A stretch of 64,000 bases of DNA, taken from positions 388,501-452,500 of the forward strand of contig JAFEMH010000748.1 in NCBI GenBank assembly GCA_022495995.1, in the 5' to 3' direction. Made by a program: the position numbers and the translations under genes. Positions 1 to 11,075 of this stretch are shown here, one piece after another. Positions within the stretch are counted from its first letter, which is position 1, and each line of letters begins with the position of its first letter. This stretch comes from Adenophora triphylla var. japonica. Its lineage: Eukaryota > Streptophyta > Magnoliopsida > Asterales > Campanulaceae. The notes beneath the pieces are model-generated. The model was not told the DNA's origin. It was given only the letters and a program-made list of their open reading frames with translations, and ran no database searches.

Positions 1-248
1 CGGTGGAACTTTATTGTGACAATAATGGTGCCATTGCGCAAGCAAAGGAACCAAGGTCACATCAGCGATCCAAACATATACTTAGACGTTTCCATCTCAT
101 TCGAGAGTTTATTGATCGGGGAGACGTTAAGATATGCAAAGTATCAACCGATGATAACATTGGGGATCCGCTTGCAAAGCCCCTCGCACAAGCAAAGCAT
201 GATGGTCATGTTAGGTCCATGGGTATTCAATATATAGATGGAGCCTAG
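1..248 (+). CDS. Ty1/copia polyprotein, C-terminal RNase H end (partial)
   Basis: The frame is open from the window edge to a TAG at 246-248. It reads through the motif YCDNNGAI, then KHILRRFHLIREFI and DNIGDPLAKPL, the usual C-terminal end of the RNase H domain in plant Ty1/copia polyproteins, where the D of CDN is a catalytic carboxylate. In the family this domain removes the RNA strand during reverse transcription inside the virus-like particle. The rest of the element lies outside the window. A purine-rich tract and an LTR follow within 15 bases, so this is the natural end of the polyprotein. No frameshift is seen in the visible part. The copia lineage is not assigned. Confidence 0.9.
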   Translation, partial: VELYCDNNGAIAQAKEPRSHQRSKHILRRFHLIREFIDRGDVKICKVSTDDNIGDPLAKPLAQAKHDGHVRSMGIQYIDGA

Positions 249-250
249 TG

Positions 251-262
251 CAAGTGGGAGAT
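251..262 (+). other. Polypurine tract of the copia element
   Basis: CAAGTGGGAGAT sits between the polyprotein stop and the first TG of the LTR, the normal position of the plus-strand primer. Confidence 0.8.
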
Positions 263-1114
263 TGTTGGTGTAATGCCCTAGGCTATAGTTATGTTTAACT
301 TGAACCGTTATGTATCATATTTATCATTTATTATAGAGAAAGTTTATTTGGTTCATTATATGTTTGCATGTTTATTATTTTGAACTGCGTCCCTAGTTGT
401 TTTGAACAACTAGTATAAGTTGGTAATGGATAATCATGGAGATTATTATATGCATGGAGATGCACATTACACTTATGGATACTTGTTAGAGAACAAGTAT
501 TGGACTTGACCTACTTATGAGATTTATGACATGGTCTGTTGTCATGATTAAATCTCTTGATAGTCCTGTCATTGGAATCCTTCGTACCTGAGATTATCAT
601 CGTCTTCCACATGATGAACATCATGTTTGATATAGTCTAACACTATGTTTAATCGGATAGCAATAAGGGCTATGTTGGCATGATTGGATTCATGTAGGGA
701 AGAATGATAAGTCAAGATGGGATTTATCCCTCTCGTTGAGAGAGATGTTTGCTTGGGCCCCTCGATGAATGATGTTGATGAAATGTGTGGCCACACTTAA
801 GTGATTTGATAGAGATCAAATACACTTGTATTATCAACATATTCAGAATCGAGAAAGCATTAAACATGTGATTTGACATGGACCATGACTCATGTTCAAT
901 TTGACATCGTGGACAAAGGGATTGTGACATTGATTTATCAAGGATTCAAGCCTTGATGTTATATTTAATTGGGTGGACATAATGATTTGCTAGAAGTCAC
1001 TTATGTCTTGTGAGGTTGATGTTTCAACTCACTACCAACATAAAATATAATTCCTGAAGGGTCACACACAAAAGAACGGATTGAAAATGGCTAAAAGGGT
1101 AAACTCTGGGCTCA

Positions 1115-1252
1115 GGGGACGACTCGTACGGTTTTGGCCCAAGTCGTGCCTTGTGAAGGGATGACTGTATCAGAGGCCGTTCAATAGGGGACGATTTGTC
1201 CCCTCAGGGACGACTCATGCTCACGACTCGTGCCCCTGGGGACGAGTCGTGC
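1115..1252. repeat. Cluster of GACGACTCGT motifs in the copia LTR
   Basis: Six variants of (C/G)ACGACTCGT with flanking CCCC or GGGG runs lie within 140 bases. The last two form an inverted repeat: CACGACTCGTGCCCC faces GGGGACGAGTCGTG across one base. The surrounding LTR is AT-rich, so the block stands out. Confidence 0.8.
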
Positions 1253-1324
1253 TGGCAGCGCTGGAAACCCATTTTTGCAAGGAAAAATGACTCTTTTTCC
1301 TAAGTGTTAGGGATTTATAACAAG

Positions 1325-1333
1325 TATAAATAG
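1325..1333 (+). promoter_or_regulatory. TATA box of the copia LTR
   Basis: TATAAATAG lies about 70 bases downstream of the GC-rich motif cluster, as expected for a U3 promoter. Confidence 0.65.
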
Positions 1334-1802
1334 AACCCTTTTGTCCCAGCAAAAAGAGATGAAAATTAGAGTTTTTGAAACACTAATTGGTTGATTTTGA
1401 TTACGAATCAAAGATCAAATCACATAGATTCACTCTACCAAATAGCCATTGATTATTGAAAGGTGTTTCAATAATCGGGGATCATCTAGCAATCAAACAA
1501 GAAGCGTTCTTGGTCCGTTCGCGTGTGGATTACCGATAGAGGGTGATTACTTTATCACCAAAAGCTTGAAGTCTTCGATCGTTGATTCCTCACCAAGTAA
1601 GAAAAAGGAGAAAATCAAAACCTTCATCAACGGTTTTGAGATTCGTTTTTGAGATTCACTTTTGAAGATCCATTTTTGAACAAACAAATCGCATTAAGGT
1701 ATGTAAATTCTATTTCATGTTTCTAATATCTTCTTGCTAGACGGATCATAGGGCTAGGGTTTTATTGTTTTTCCAAGTTCTTCCGCTGCGTTTGTAACCC
1801 CA

Positions 1803-2502
1803 AAACCTAGGGACCTTCCCAGTTGGGAGATAACTTATTCTGCTGAGCTTTCCTTCCAGTTACCTCGATCTTTCGTAGTTCATAGTCCCCCACTTGGAAC
1901 GATCTTCTCTTTACTTTCTTATCGTGGTAACTCTTAGTTTTCAACTTATAATTGACCATCCGTAACTGAGTTGTATCTCGCTTCTCGTCAAGCAAGTCCA
2001 GGTCTATCAACCTGTTGATGTCTTTCTGCTCTTGATCAAAGAAAACTACCCTTGTCGTGGGAACCTGTAGCTCGGCCGGTGTCATGGCTTCTGATCCATA
2101 TGCAAGAGTGAATGGGATTTAACCCTTGGGCCCCCGAGTGGTTGTGCGAACTGCCCAGAGAGCAATGGGAAGTTCATCCAACCAATTGCTTTGTCGACCA
2201 ACCAAAACCGTCTTAAGTGTAGAGAGGACCAGTTTGTTCACTGCTTCAGCTTGCCCGTTACCTTGAGGATAGGCGATTGACGACTTCCAATGTTTTACTC
2301 CTACTCTGTTCATTTTTTCTTCAAAATTTGTGGAGAACTGTAGCCCGTTGTCCGATATTATAGCTCTAGGAATCCCAAAATGGCACCAAATGAAATCATG
2401 AATAAAATTGATGGCATTTTCCTCAGTAATCCTGGCTAACGGCTTGGCCTCGACCCACTTGGTAAAGTAATCAATAGCAACGATTACAAACTTACAATTT
2501 CC
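1803..2502 (-). pseudogene. G1 integrase core and C-terminal part, truncated
   Basis: Broken frames at 1807-2085 and 2119-2313, with coding sequence between them, give the second half of a retroviral-type integrase. SDNGLQF near 2350 carries the second catalytic aspartate. YPQGNGQAEAVNK near 2250 carries the catalytic glutamate. The C-terminal part ends NWEGP just at the copia junction, where the family normally continues with Y and a further tail. Stops and frameshifts separate the pieces. Integrase inserts the cDNA into chromosomal DNA. Confidence 0.85.
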
Positions 2503-3435
2503 TCAAGCGGGCGAGAAGGAACCAATCAAATTAACTCCCCACATATCGAAAGGCCAAGTTGCGACCACTGGAGTTTGCTCAGTTGTAGGCAGTCTAGGTA
2601 GGTCGGCAAATCTTTGACACTGGTCACACCCCTGAACAAAGTCGTGAGCGTCCGTTCTCATGTGAGGCCAATAATAAACCAACGTAATCAATTTATCGGC
2701 CAATGTTCTGGCCCCCGGGTGTCCACCACAAACCCCACTATGTACCTCGTACATCAGCTGAGTAACTTCTTGAGGGTGAACACAACTCAATAATGGTTTA
2801 GTGAGCGACCTTCTGAATAACGCGTCTCCATGAATGACATATCTTGGGGCTTTTTTCTTGATAGATCGAGCTGCTTTCTCGTCAGTAGGTAGCTCGCCTG
2901 TCTCTAGATAAGCTCGTATTTCTTCGATCCAGCACTTGGTGTAAACCCATTCTCTAGTAGTATCCTCCAGGCATTGAATCTGAACCCTCTCATAAGTTGG
3001 ATGTTCAAGGTAAGATATAGGTTCCCCATGCTGCTTGTCTGATGTGGCCAGCTTTGAGAGTAAGTCGGCTAACTCGTTATCATCTTGACCTACCTGTTGT
3101 ATTTCCCAGAATTCTAAGTCCTTGACTAACTCCTTCACTAGGTCGTAGTATTTGACCAGGGTAGGATTCGGCACCTCATACTCCCCTCTGAATTTATTTA
3201 CGATCAACTGAGAATCACAGTAGGCCACAATCTTGTTCGCCCCAAAACATTTTGCATACTCAATAGCTGCGATCAAAGCTTCATATTTGGCATGGTTGTT
3301 GGAAGCTTCAAACTTGAATCTTAGTGCTTCTTCGTAGACTGTCTCCGATTCTGGCTCGACCAAAACAATTCCAGCCCCAGTAACATTCTTTGTTGTCGAC
3401 CCATCAGAATAGACTTTCCAGCAATCGTCGGGCAA
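2503..3435 (-). pseudogene. G1 second (archaeal-type) RNase H and integrase N-terminal part
   Basis: One 310-codon frame. Residues 1-130 form the extra RNase H typical of Tat elements: VYSDGST holds the first acidic residue, NHAKYEAL the glutamate and YCDSQLI the next aspartate. The linker has GDALFRR. The zinc-binding HHCC domain follows, with HSGVCGGHPG and CDQCQRF. The frame ends in the start of the integrase core, where WGVNLIG replaces the usual WGxDLIG, so the first catalytic aspartate appears to be asparagine. Confidence 0.85.
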
Positions 3436-3447
3436 ATTAACAGCGGG

Positions 3448-4684
3448 CTAAGTTGCAGGCTCCTTTCCCTTTGTATTTTCCTTCTGAGCTCTCACTTCGC
3501 TATCTTCCTTGGTGAACGTAAGCTCGACCAAGAAGTCTGCCAAAGCTTGAGCCTTTAACGCCTTTCGAGGCCTATACTCAATGTCAAATTCTGTGAGAGC
3601 AAATGACCAATTGAGTAGTCGGCCTGAACTTTCTGGCTTATGCAGGATCTTCCTTAGAGGGGCATTGGTTAGCACGACAATGGGGTGAGCTAAAAAATAA
3701 GCTCGCAACTTCCTCGATGCTATAACCAAGGCGTAAGCCACCTTCTCTGCATTATAATACCTCTCATCATATTGTAGAAGTAGATACCTCAAGTAGTTTG
3801 AAAGGCTATCTTCACCACGTCATCCTTATACATCTTGATCTGGTGGTAGCCTGAATAGGCGTCGAGGAAGCTTAGAGTAGTATGCCCAGCTATAGAGCTA
3901 CCAGCTTGTCGATCCTGGGCAATGGGTAGCTATCCTTTGGGCAAACCAGATTGAGGTTGGTGAAGTCAACGCACATATGCCATTTGCCATTAGATTTCTT
4001 TACCATCACCACATTTGCTAGCCAGGTGGTATGAGAAGCCTCCTTGATGATACCTGCACTCAAAAGTTTTTGTACCTCAAGTTTGATCGCCTCTTCTTTA
4101 TCACGAGCAAAACTTCTCAGCTTCTGCTCCATAGGTTTTATAGTCGGGTTAACTTCTAGCCTGTGAACAACGACTTCCTCCTTGATCCCTTTCATATCTT
4201 CTATTTGCCAAGTAAAGACGTCCGTGCTCTCCTTCAGTAACTCAACTATTTCTGCTCTTTCCTCGGCTGACAGCTGTCTTCCAATCTGAATTTTTTGATC
4301 GGGATAGGAGGGATTAGCTACCACTTCTTCTAGCTCGTCCACAGGTTCTAGCTCCGGCCCATCTCTGAAATGCAGGGTCTCGATGATGATTTCACGAACC
4401 CTTTGTCTTTCCTCGGCCCCCAAGTGTGGAGCCTCTTCAACTATCATATCATCCAGTTCAGCTGCAATCTCACTGGTGGTGGCCCCCGAGTTTTGGTCGA
4501 TCTGTAGGCATCGCTCGCCTATGATGACTTGGTCGACCATAAATGCATCTGAAATGACCATAGTATTTTGGGAGGCACGTGTCGGATCAGTCATGACATG
4601 GTCATGTGAGTGATAGGTCTCCTCTTCTACACAGGTGATTGTAGATAGTCGTGAAGTTGTGGTGACAGATTTTGAGAGCTTCAA
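3448..4684 (-). pseudogene. G1 reverse transcriptase and RNase H, catalytic core deleted
   Basis: The frame from 4684 covers the pol linker and RT N-terminus, including VVMVKKSNGKWHMCVDF and PKDSYPLPRID. Between 3890 and 3795 the minus strand still reads the FLDAYSGYHQIKM block. The sequence then jumps to LRYLLLQYDERYYNAEK in the RNase H connection. The palm segment with the YxDD motif is therefore missing, by internal deletion and not by point mutation. The RNase H/connection part ends at 3448 with ALADFLVE. Reverse transcription by this copy is impossible. Confidence 0.85.
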
Positions 4685-4764
4685 GTATCCCTCAGGAGTA
4701 TCAACTTCTAGTTCCTCTTCTTCCTTGTTCGAAGGATGTGATCAAGGTAAGCTCGAGTTGTACT

Positions 4765-5226
4765 CTATACACAACCTACTCCAGCTAGTGTAGGGAACTT
4801 AACCCGCTGATGGAGAATAGAGGCCACCATTCCATGTGCGACCTGGCCAGGTATACCCAAAATAGTAGCATAATCACTAACTACATCTATAATAATAAAT
4901 GTTACCATAGTCACAACCCTGAAAGGGTGTTGGCCTATGTTGACCTCCAGCTCGATCTGCCCCTTGGCATCCACCCTATGATTGGTGAAGCCCTCCAGTC
5001 GACCATCGTATGGTGACAACCTTTCCTTTGTTAATCCCATCTCCTTGAAAGTTCTATAGAAGAGGATATCCTTGCAGGCCCCCGTGTTAATCAGAATCCT
5101 GCTCGTTATAAAACCGTCTATCAAACCAAGAATTACCAGAACCTGCTCCCTTGCAGCCATGTTGGTAGTTAGCTCGTCCGAATAAAAACTGATGACCTCA
5201 TCTCTGATGTAGCTTCTAGGTGGCAC
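4765..5226 (-). pseudogene. G1 aspartic protease region
   Basis: A 153-codon frame with ILINTGACKDILFY, a retropepsin active-site block in which the usual D(T/S)G reads NTG, followed by YDGRLEGF and YATILGIPG. It lies between the gag zinc-knuckle region and RT as in the Tat polyprotein. The change at the catalytic aspartate suggests an inactive enzyme. It would process the polyprotein in an active element. Confidence 0.75.
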
Positions 5227-5244
5227 GTGTGGAGCTTTGGAGAG

Positions 5245-7258
5245 CTAAAAAATTTTGTGCTTCAAGGCTCTGTTGCTAGCTTGCTCAGTGATAACTCCCA
5301 AATCTAACCGAGGTTGCCTTGGTTGAACTACACCCTCTGTAGTTCGCTCACCTCCGCTAGGTCGAGCTCCCTTCGCATATCTATCCAACTTTCCACTGTC
5401 GACCCAATTTTGAATGATACATTTCAAACTAAAGCACTCCTCTATAGTATGACCCATATCCTTGTGGTAATCACAATACTTGCCGTTGGTCCCTTCTGAA
5501 CTTATTTCCTGGGTTCATTGGGGCAGGTGGGCCTAGGTCGACAGTATTCATGATTTCTGTTCGACTAACGGTCAACGGGGTGAAATTCTCGGGCACTCTC
5601 TCAGTCGCCCTTGTTCTATTTTTCCCGTTCTTATTGTTGCTACCATTCTTTGACTGGTCCCCTTTGTTGGATTCACCAGCATCGGACTACTTCGAGCCCT
5701 TTTCCTTCTTCTTTTCTTTTCTTTCCTCAGCCATGGCCACATCATAGGCCCTCTCAAACAGTTCCTTTCTGGTGTTTACCTTCCTGACCTGCAGCTCGTA
5801 GTCTAGATCAGGGGAGGACACCCAGTTTCTAAAGCAGTTTATTACTTCCCTGTCTGTTAGGTCTTCCTCGATCTGGTCGACCATCTCCTTGAACTTAGTG
5901 AAGTAGCTTATGGAGCTCTCGATTTTTCCCTGCGTCAGATTGTTCAAGTCGGTGACCGTCTTCTTTCTGGCTCCAACTGTCGAGAAATGATCTAGAAATT
6001 TCCTCCTCATGTACTCCCTTGAGGTAATATAACCCGATGTCAATCCATGAAACCAAGTTAGTGTTGCACCTGTGAGGGTGCTGGTTAGTGACTTGCACAT
6101 CACATCATCCTCGGAAGAGACCAAGCACATGGTGGCCTCCAAATGTTGCATATGGTTCAGGGCGTTGGTCGCACCTGAATACTTGTCAAGAGTGGGCAGC
6201 TTGAAACCAACAGGAGGTCGTCGCTCGAGCAATTCTCTGGACAAAGGTCGAAGAGTATGGTCATTTCGTTCGCCCTTTCCACTATCCTCTTTCTTGTCAT
6301 TCTCCATTTTCTCCAGTCTTCTTCTCAAATTTAACAGTTCCCTAGCATCTGGGTTGTCGTTCCTCTGGTACGGGATGTCGTTGGATCTTTTCCTTTCTTC
6401 CTAATGGGGCTCCCCCTAGAGTAGACCCTATGCCTTTCACGTCTAGGAGGAGTTAGTTCTCTATCCCATCTATCCCTATGGGAGTGCGACCTAACTGGTC
6501 TCACAGGCGACCTAACCGATTTGACTGGCGACCTTTGCCCATTTCTATCTTAGTGGGTTGCAATCTCTTCGCTCTGATAGGCGACCTGCGCCTATTTCTT
6601 TCACGATGGGAATGCGACCTCTTCGTTCTGGCAGGTGACCTACGCATGTTCATTTTGGCTTCCCTCTATCGCCTTAATTCTGACTCCGCCTCCTGCTCCC
6701 TATTTTGGTTGAGCTGATTACTTAGATCGTCATTGAGAACAGGTATGTGTGTACGGATGGATCTTTCAACCATCTGTCGCTCGCCATTCTGCCTAGCATT
6801 CCCATTCGGTCTACCATTCTCACTAGGATGCCTGTGAGAGACTTGGGAGGGAGCAGCTCTATGTGATATCCTATCATTCTGATCTGAAGAGTTGGGCATC
6901 TCCAGCAATTCTTGCAAAATTCTAGCTCGTTCCAATAGCATCTCCTTCCTACTGTGGTGATTGGTTGAGGGACCTACTTGGTCGCCTGCAACAGTTCGAC
7001 CTACCAGTAGGCATTTTGGAGGTAGTGGTGCCTCAAGCTCGACCATAGGCCTCTTCTCCTTTCTGTTATCTGGCAAGCCTCTGCCATCAACCACACTATT
7101 GGAACGAGTAGCCCTCCTAGGTGGATTGCCCTGCGGAGGAGGAAGAAGGTCAGTAGTCTTGTTTCCAGTACCTGCCTCAATGTTTCTTACCGTCCTACTG
7201 AGCGTTGGATCACTGGAAGATGATGCGGTCTGTCCGTCTTGAGCTAAATTACTCTCTG
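5245..7258 (-). pseudogene. G1 gag, broken
   Basis: The frame is open without an ATG from about 7258 to an amber stop near 6664, then continues in frame into an Arg/Ser-rich segment (about 6490-6660) with RRSP repeats. The capsid part is the 6328-5687 frame, with TLTGATLTWFHGL and REYMRRKFLDHFS, matching the plant retrotransposon gag domain. A degenerate zinc-knuckle-like segment (CDYHKDMGHTIEEC) lies near 5460. Gag forms the virus-like particle. At least one stop and two frame changes show decay. Confidence 0.8.
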
Positions 7259-7287
7259 ATTAAAATTCGAGGTCAAAAAGCTTACGA

Positions 7288-7305
7288 TTCCCGACAATGG
7301 AACCA
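7288..7305 (-). other. Candidate primer-binding site of G1
   Basis: On the minus strand TGGTTCCATTGTCGGGAA starts three bases after the LTR terminus. It begins with the required TGG. The primer tRNA is not identified by eye, and the site differs from those of A, B and C. Confidence 0.5.
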
Positions 7306-7308
7306 AAC

Positions 7309-7921
7309 TGATGTTGTAGGAATCGTTCCGTTATCAATCTCCGTCCAGCCGCAAGATTAATCACCTAGCTTTTGACCTGAAAATAGAACCCACGACTAGC
7401 CGGAATGGTCTCCGGCGAAGACCCTCGGGTGTGAGAGTAAGTATGGTGATATGAGAGCTTATAAGTTATAAAAAACAATGAATTCAGAATAACAAATAGC
7501 CATTACCTTTGAACGGTTGAATTGGTGAAAATTGTGGTAGGATTGTATCAAATCCCTTAAATCATGGATCAGATTTGTATAAGAGATCGTGTCCATATAT
7601 AACTCCTAATTTGTAGGACTTCTATTATGAAAAGAATCATATATGCGTCATGACTCTGCACATCGACGTACACTTTTGTAGGTCGAGGTCGCCTGCATGG
7701 ATCTAGGTCGACCTGACTAAATAAGATAGCCGGATAATACCCGTATGGATCGAATGTCGGACAAAGCTAGATCGGGACCATGGAGGTCGGACAATGAGCT
7801 AGGTCGACTGATCTTGGCTGATGGGCTTTGGGCCTTTTAATACTTGGGCCGACCCACTAAGGATGTGGTGATAATAATACTTGGATAACTGGGCTTTGAT
7901 CGCTGGGCCTAGCCCGTCACA
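7309..7921 (-). repeat. G1 5' LTR, about 613 bp
   Basis: It runs from TGATGTTG beside the PBS to CCCGTCACA, giving TG and CA ends on both strands. The partner LTR is lost beyond 1803, so the outer end is inferred. It contains the palindrome AGGTCGACCT at 7705-7714 and related TAGGTCGA copies (7680-7808). Confidence 0.65.
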
Positions 7922-7985
7922 TTTATTCCGTTCAGTACACATGATCACTAATAACTCCTAATCATCTAAAACTGCTACTCCCTCG
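7922..7985. other. 64-bp spacer between G1 and element A
   Basis: AT-rich sequence without coding potential. It should be the genomic flank of G1. The five bases next to A (CCTCG) do not match the five bases beyond A's other end. Confidence 0.5.
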
Positions 7986-9146
7986 TGTGATGATGTCGCC
8001 CGATTTTTTGAAATCAAACGGAGTCGCCACGCCATTTTTGTTTTAAGGGCCAAAATTTTGAAAAAATGCCCGGAATCAAGAGATTCGAGTTCGGAGGTCA
8101 CGTCACGCGCCGGGAAGAACGTTAGTGTTCACCCGGAATGCCTCGTAAAACGAGTCTTCCAAGCTTAAAAACCATTTGTTTGTGTGTGCGTGTGTGTGTG
8201 TGTTCCTTTGGCCAAAATAAATCAAAAATGAGAAAAGTAAAAATTGGGAACTCTTTATAAGACATTTGACAGATCCCATGATTTTTGGTGTGATTTTTGG
8301 GTTGAGATTTGGTACTCAAAAGATTTTTGGAAGTTGAAAACCATTTCTGCCAGAATGAAAAAGGCAGTGGACACTTGATTTTGAAATGGACTTTAGGGCT
8401 TGAAAACTCTAGAATCTGGGAAAAGTCCAAGAATGAAAAATGTTCAAAACACCTTAAATAAGGTTTCTGTAAAATAACTTCCCATTTTGGAGATGATTTG
8501 AGGGACCAAAACCTTCTGGAAATCTCAGATGTGAAATCTGGATTTCCAGAGACTGATGAACTGACCTTTAAAGAAAAATTTGAAAGAGGGAGTTTTACTC
8601 ACTCAAAAAATAAAGTAAAAATATTTCTGGAAATATATGGATGTTGGCTACAAAAAGTATTTTGTAGTAAACACCAAATTCTAAGTTTATCTGTGTCCAA
8701 AAAATTAGACCATGGACAGAGGTCTTAGAGAAATGCTACTGGACAGCAACATTCTCAAGAAGGAAATGTGATTTAAAGGAGGGTTTTGTATCCATGCTTG
8801 TCCCCATTTCCCTAGGTTTTGATTAGTAGTCACTATACATTTTAGTGGTGATATACTATATCAAACCATCCTTGGGGTACATTAGGACTTAAGCATTTCA
8901 TTTGCTTGGGAAGGGGAATTTTGTAGAGATGAAATTAAAGAGAAAAATCAACTAGAGATTTAAAATGTGGACCATTTGAGATGGTCATTCATGAAGATGA
9001 ACTTCAAGATGACCATCTTAGGTCAAGATTTAAGTTAAACTAGACATAAAGTAAATCAAAGTAAGAAGAACAAGATGATCAAGAAGTTAAAAGGGAGTTT
9101 TAGGGTTTAGAGAAGGAGGGCTTTACCAATGGTGACACCCTATCTT

Positions 9147-9220
9147 CCTAGGCTTGGAATTTGACTTGAGGAGTATCAAGATTTGGTGTTTGACTTGAGG
9201 AGTATCAAGATTTGGTGTTT
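9147..9220. repeat. Tandem duplication of a 29-bp unit inside the A LTR
   Basis: GACTTGAGGAGTATCAAGAT followed by TTGGTGTTT occurs twice in a row. The same duplication is in the other LTR near 20115-20175, so it predates insertion. Confidence 0.85.
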
Positions 9221-9535
9221 GGATTTTTGTTTGAGTGGATTCAAGGCTTGAATGTGTTTAGGGTTTGATGATAGAGTTGGTCAAAGAGAAAACAAGTAGA
9301 TAACACTTAAGTCCTCTATGTTTTCTCTCTAATCCTCCTCTTTGATGGTGGTTTAATCTTGAGCTTGTGTATGAATGGGAGTGATTTGAGAATATTTGGA
9401 GTGAATGGGATTTGGGAAAGATTCAAGAGAAAATGGTGGCAATTCTAGTGAATTCCCACTGTTTTCTCCCTATTTTTCGCCAGAGCACAGCTTCTATGAG
9501 CCAATTGTGTTGTGTAGACTCAGAGAGGAGGGGTC

Positions 9536-9545
9536 AATTTATAGG
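9536..9545 (-). promoter_or_regulatory. TATA box of element A LTR
   Basis: The minus strand reads CCTATAAATTGA, with the matching site in the other LTR near 20497-20506. The palindrome TCCGCGCGGA lies just upstream in the element sense at 9567-9576. Confidence 0.55.
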
Positions 9546-9970
9546 CCACTGGGAGACTCAAACAGATCCGCGCGGAGGGTTATGTAGACGTGCCTGGTGC
9601 ATTAAATGTTGCTCCAGGCTTTGAACAGGAAGAATATTATTCAAAAATTCCAGCAGTTTCTGTTTTTCAACTTGCCTAATTCGGATTTTTCCAATTTCTT
9701 TTGCTTTTTGAGATTCTTTTCTTGGTTTAACCTTAAATGGCAATCCCTAATCTACCCTTACTTTGTTAGAAAGGTTAGGAATTGTTAGAAATGTTAGGAA
9801 TGTTAGGACTTTCGTTAATTTTCTAACGAAAATACTAACAACTCAAATTGGAGCACTTACAGTAGCCCCTCGGCGACGGCGCTTTCGAAGGAAGCGGGGT
9901 CGTCGATAAGAGTAAGGCTCCATATTTGACAGGATGATCAAGTGATCGAGTGGCTGAACCTATTTAATAG

Positions 9971-10014
9971 GCTACCTACGTATCCCGAATGGGAATCAAG
10001 CCAGCCGTAGTTCG
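9971..10014 (-). other. CGTAG hairpin motif, copy 1 (element A)
   Basis: CCTACGTATCCC-GAAT-GGGAATCAAGCC ends in CGTAGTTCG. In the element sense CTACG pairs with CGTAG outside, and ATTCCC with GGGAT inside. Confidence 0.7.
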
Positions 10015-10097
10015 GGTCTTTGACCCTGGAGATGATGGCGTTTTAGGTGCCTCGAACCTTGAAAAGCGAGCTCTGCAGTCGGGTGCTGGAGAGAAAC

Positions 10098-10230
10098 TCT
10101 GCTGGGGATAAGAGATGACCATTTTCGGTCGGATGGCTATCCGCTCTGCTGGGGATAGGAATGACCATTTTGGTCTGATGGCTATCCGCTCTGCTGGGGA
10201 TAGGAATGACCATATTCGGTCGGATGGCTG
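10098..10230. repeat. Tandem array, three units of about 47 bp
   Basis: The unit is CTCTGCTGGGGATA..GAATGACCATTTTGGTCTGATGGCTATCCG. It lies in the 3' untranslated part of element A. Confidence 0.8.
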
Positions 10231-10243
10231 AACCTAATGATAG

Positions 10244-10287
10244 GCTACCTACGTATCCTTAAGAGGAACCAAGCCAGTCGTAGTTCG
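10244..10287 (-). other. CGTAG hairpin motif, copy 2 (element A)
   Basis: Same framework as copy 1. The inner stem reads TCCT-TAAG-AGGA, so both sides changed together relative to CCC/GGG in copy 1. Confidence 0.7.
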
Positions 10288-10340
10288 GGTTTTTCGAATA
10301 TCTTCAGACGTCGACCCTAGAGTGATTGTTTTAGGATGTC

Positions 10341-10893
10341 AACCTATGACTTGACTATTTTGGGGAAGTCGCCCTATAATTTTGACTATTTTTGGGAAGT
10401 CGCCCTATGATTTGACTATTTTAGGGAAGTCGCCCTATGGTTTGACTATTTTTGGGGAAGTCACCCTATGGTTTGACTATTTTGGGAAAGTCACCCTATG
10501 GTTTGACTATTTTGGGGAAGTCGCCCTATGATTTGACTATTTTAGGGAAGTCGCCCTATGGTTTGACTATTTTTGGGGAAGTCACCCTATGGTTTGACTA
10601 TTTTGGGGAAATCACCCTATGGTTTGACTATTTTGGGGAAGTCGCCCTACGGTTTGACTATTTTTGGGGAAGTCGCCCTATGGTTTGACTATTTTGGGGA
10701 AGTCGCCCTATGGTTTGACTATTTTGGGGAAGTCGCCCTATGGTTTGACTATTTTTGGGGAAGTCGCCCTATGGTTTGACTATTTTGGGGAAGTCGCCCC
10801 TATTTGACTTTGACTATTTTGGGAAGTCGCCCTGTGGTTTGACTATTTTGGGAAGTCGCCCTATGACTTGACTATTTTGGGAAGTCGCCACAG
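10341..10893. repeat. Tandem array of a 31-bp unit, about 18 copies
   Basis: The unit is TTTGACTATTTTGGGGAAGT followed by CGCCCTATGG. It lies beside the 3' LTR of element A. Length differs by one base between many units (TTTTGGGG or TTTTTGGGG), so the apparent open frames across it are accidental. Confidence 0.95.
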
Positions 10894-10959
10894 TAATGAC
10901 TTCGGTTTGTCGAATTAGGGGATGATTGCGATTTATCGCTTTCCTCGTGTTGTGTGTGA

Positions 10960-11075
10960 TAGCATTTTAGGTGCCTCAAACCTTAATGATGGCGTCTTAG
11001 GTGCCTCGAACCTTCATGATGGCGTCTTAGGTGCCTCGAACCTTGGAGATGGCGTCTTAGGTGCCTCGAACCTTG
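10960..11075. repeat. Tandem array, four units of about 30 bp
   Basis: GATGGCGTCTTAGGTGCCTC followed by GAACCTT is repeated. The same phrase also occurs once near 10033, so the units have spread within the element. Confidence 0.85.

Larger units (their letters stand above)
263..1802 (+). repeat. Copia 3' LTR, about 1.54 kb
   Basis: It starts TGTTGGTGTAATGCC directly after the polypurine tract. The right limit is placed at the CA of GTAACCCCA because the G1 integrase frame resumes a few bases later. The second copy is outside the window, so that end is accurate only to a few bases. The LTR has a TATA box at 1325 and a cluster of GGGACGACTCGT-type repeats at 1115-1252. Confidence 0.75.
1803..7921 (-). 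mobile_element. Element G1: Tat-lineage Ty3/gypsy element, 3' part missing
   Basis: In the minus direction the order is 5' LTR (7309-7921), PBS, gag, protease, reverse transcriptase, a second RNase H, then integrase, cut at 1803 by the copia LTR. The second RNase H between RT and integrase is a hallmark of the Tat lineage. All domains carry stops, frameshifts or deletions, so this copy cannot be autonomous. Confidence 0.85.
7986..9861 (-). repeat. Element A 3' LTR
   Basis: It begins TGTGATGATGTCGCCCG and ends GGAGCACTTACA. It aligns end to end with 18937-20821, but unevenly: the middle (about 8700-9300) is almost identical while both outer parts differ often. It includes a TG microsatellite near 8180 and a 29-bp direct duplication near 9160-9215. 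Confidence 0.9.

Noticed and set aside
3448..4684. Integrated plant pararetrovirus (RT with RNase H)
   Set aside because: Second RNase H, integrase, LTR and PBS place it with Tat gypsy elements; no movement or coat protein domain is seen.
8549..8580. CTGATGA as a hammerhead ribozyme core in the A LTR
   Set aside because: It is on the antisense strand of the element, lacks a stem II between CTGATGA and GAAA, and has no partner helices.
10452..10779. Repetitive protein frames (GKSPYGLTIL units)
   Set aside because: Produced by the 31-bp tandem array; one-base length differences between units break every frame.
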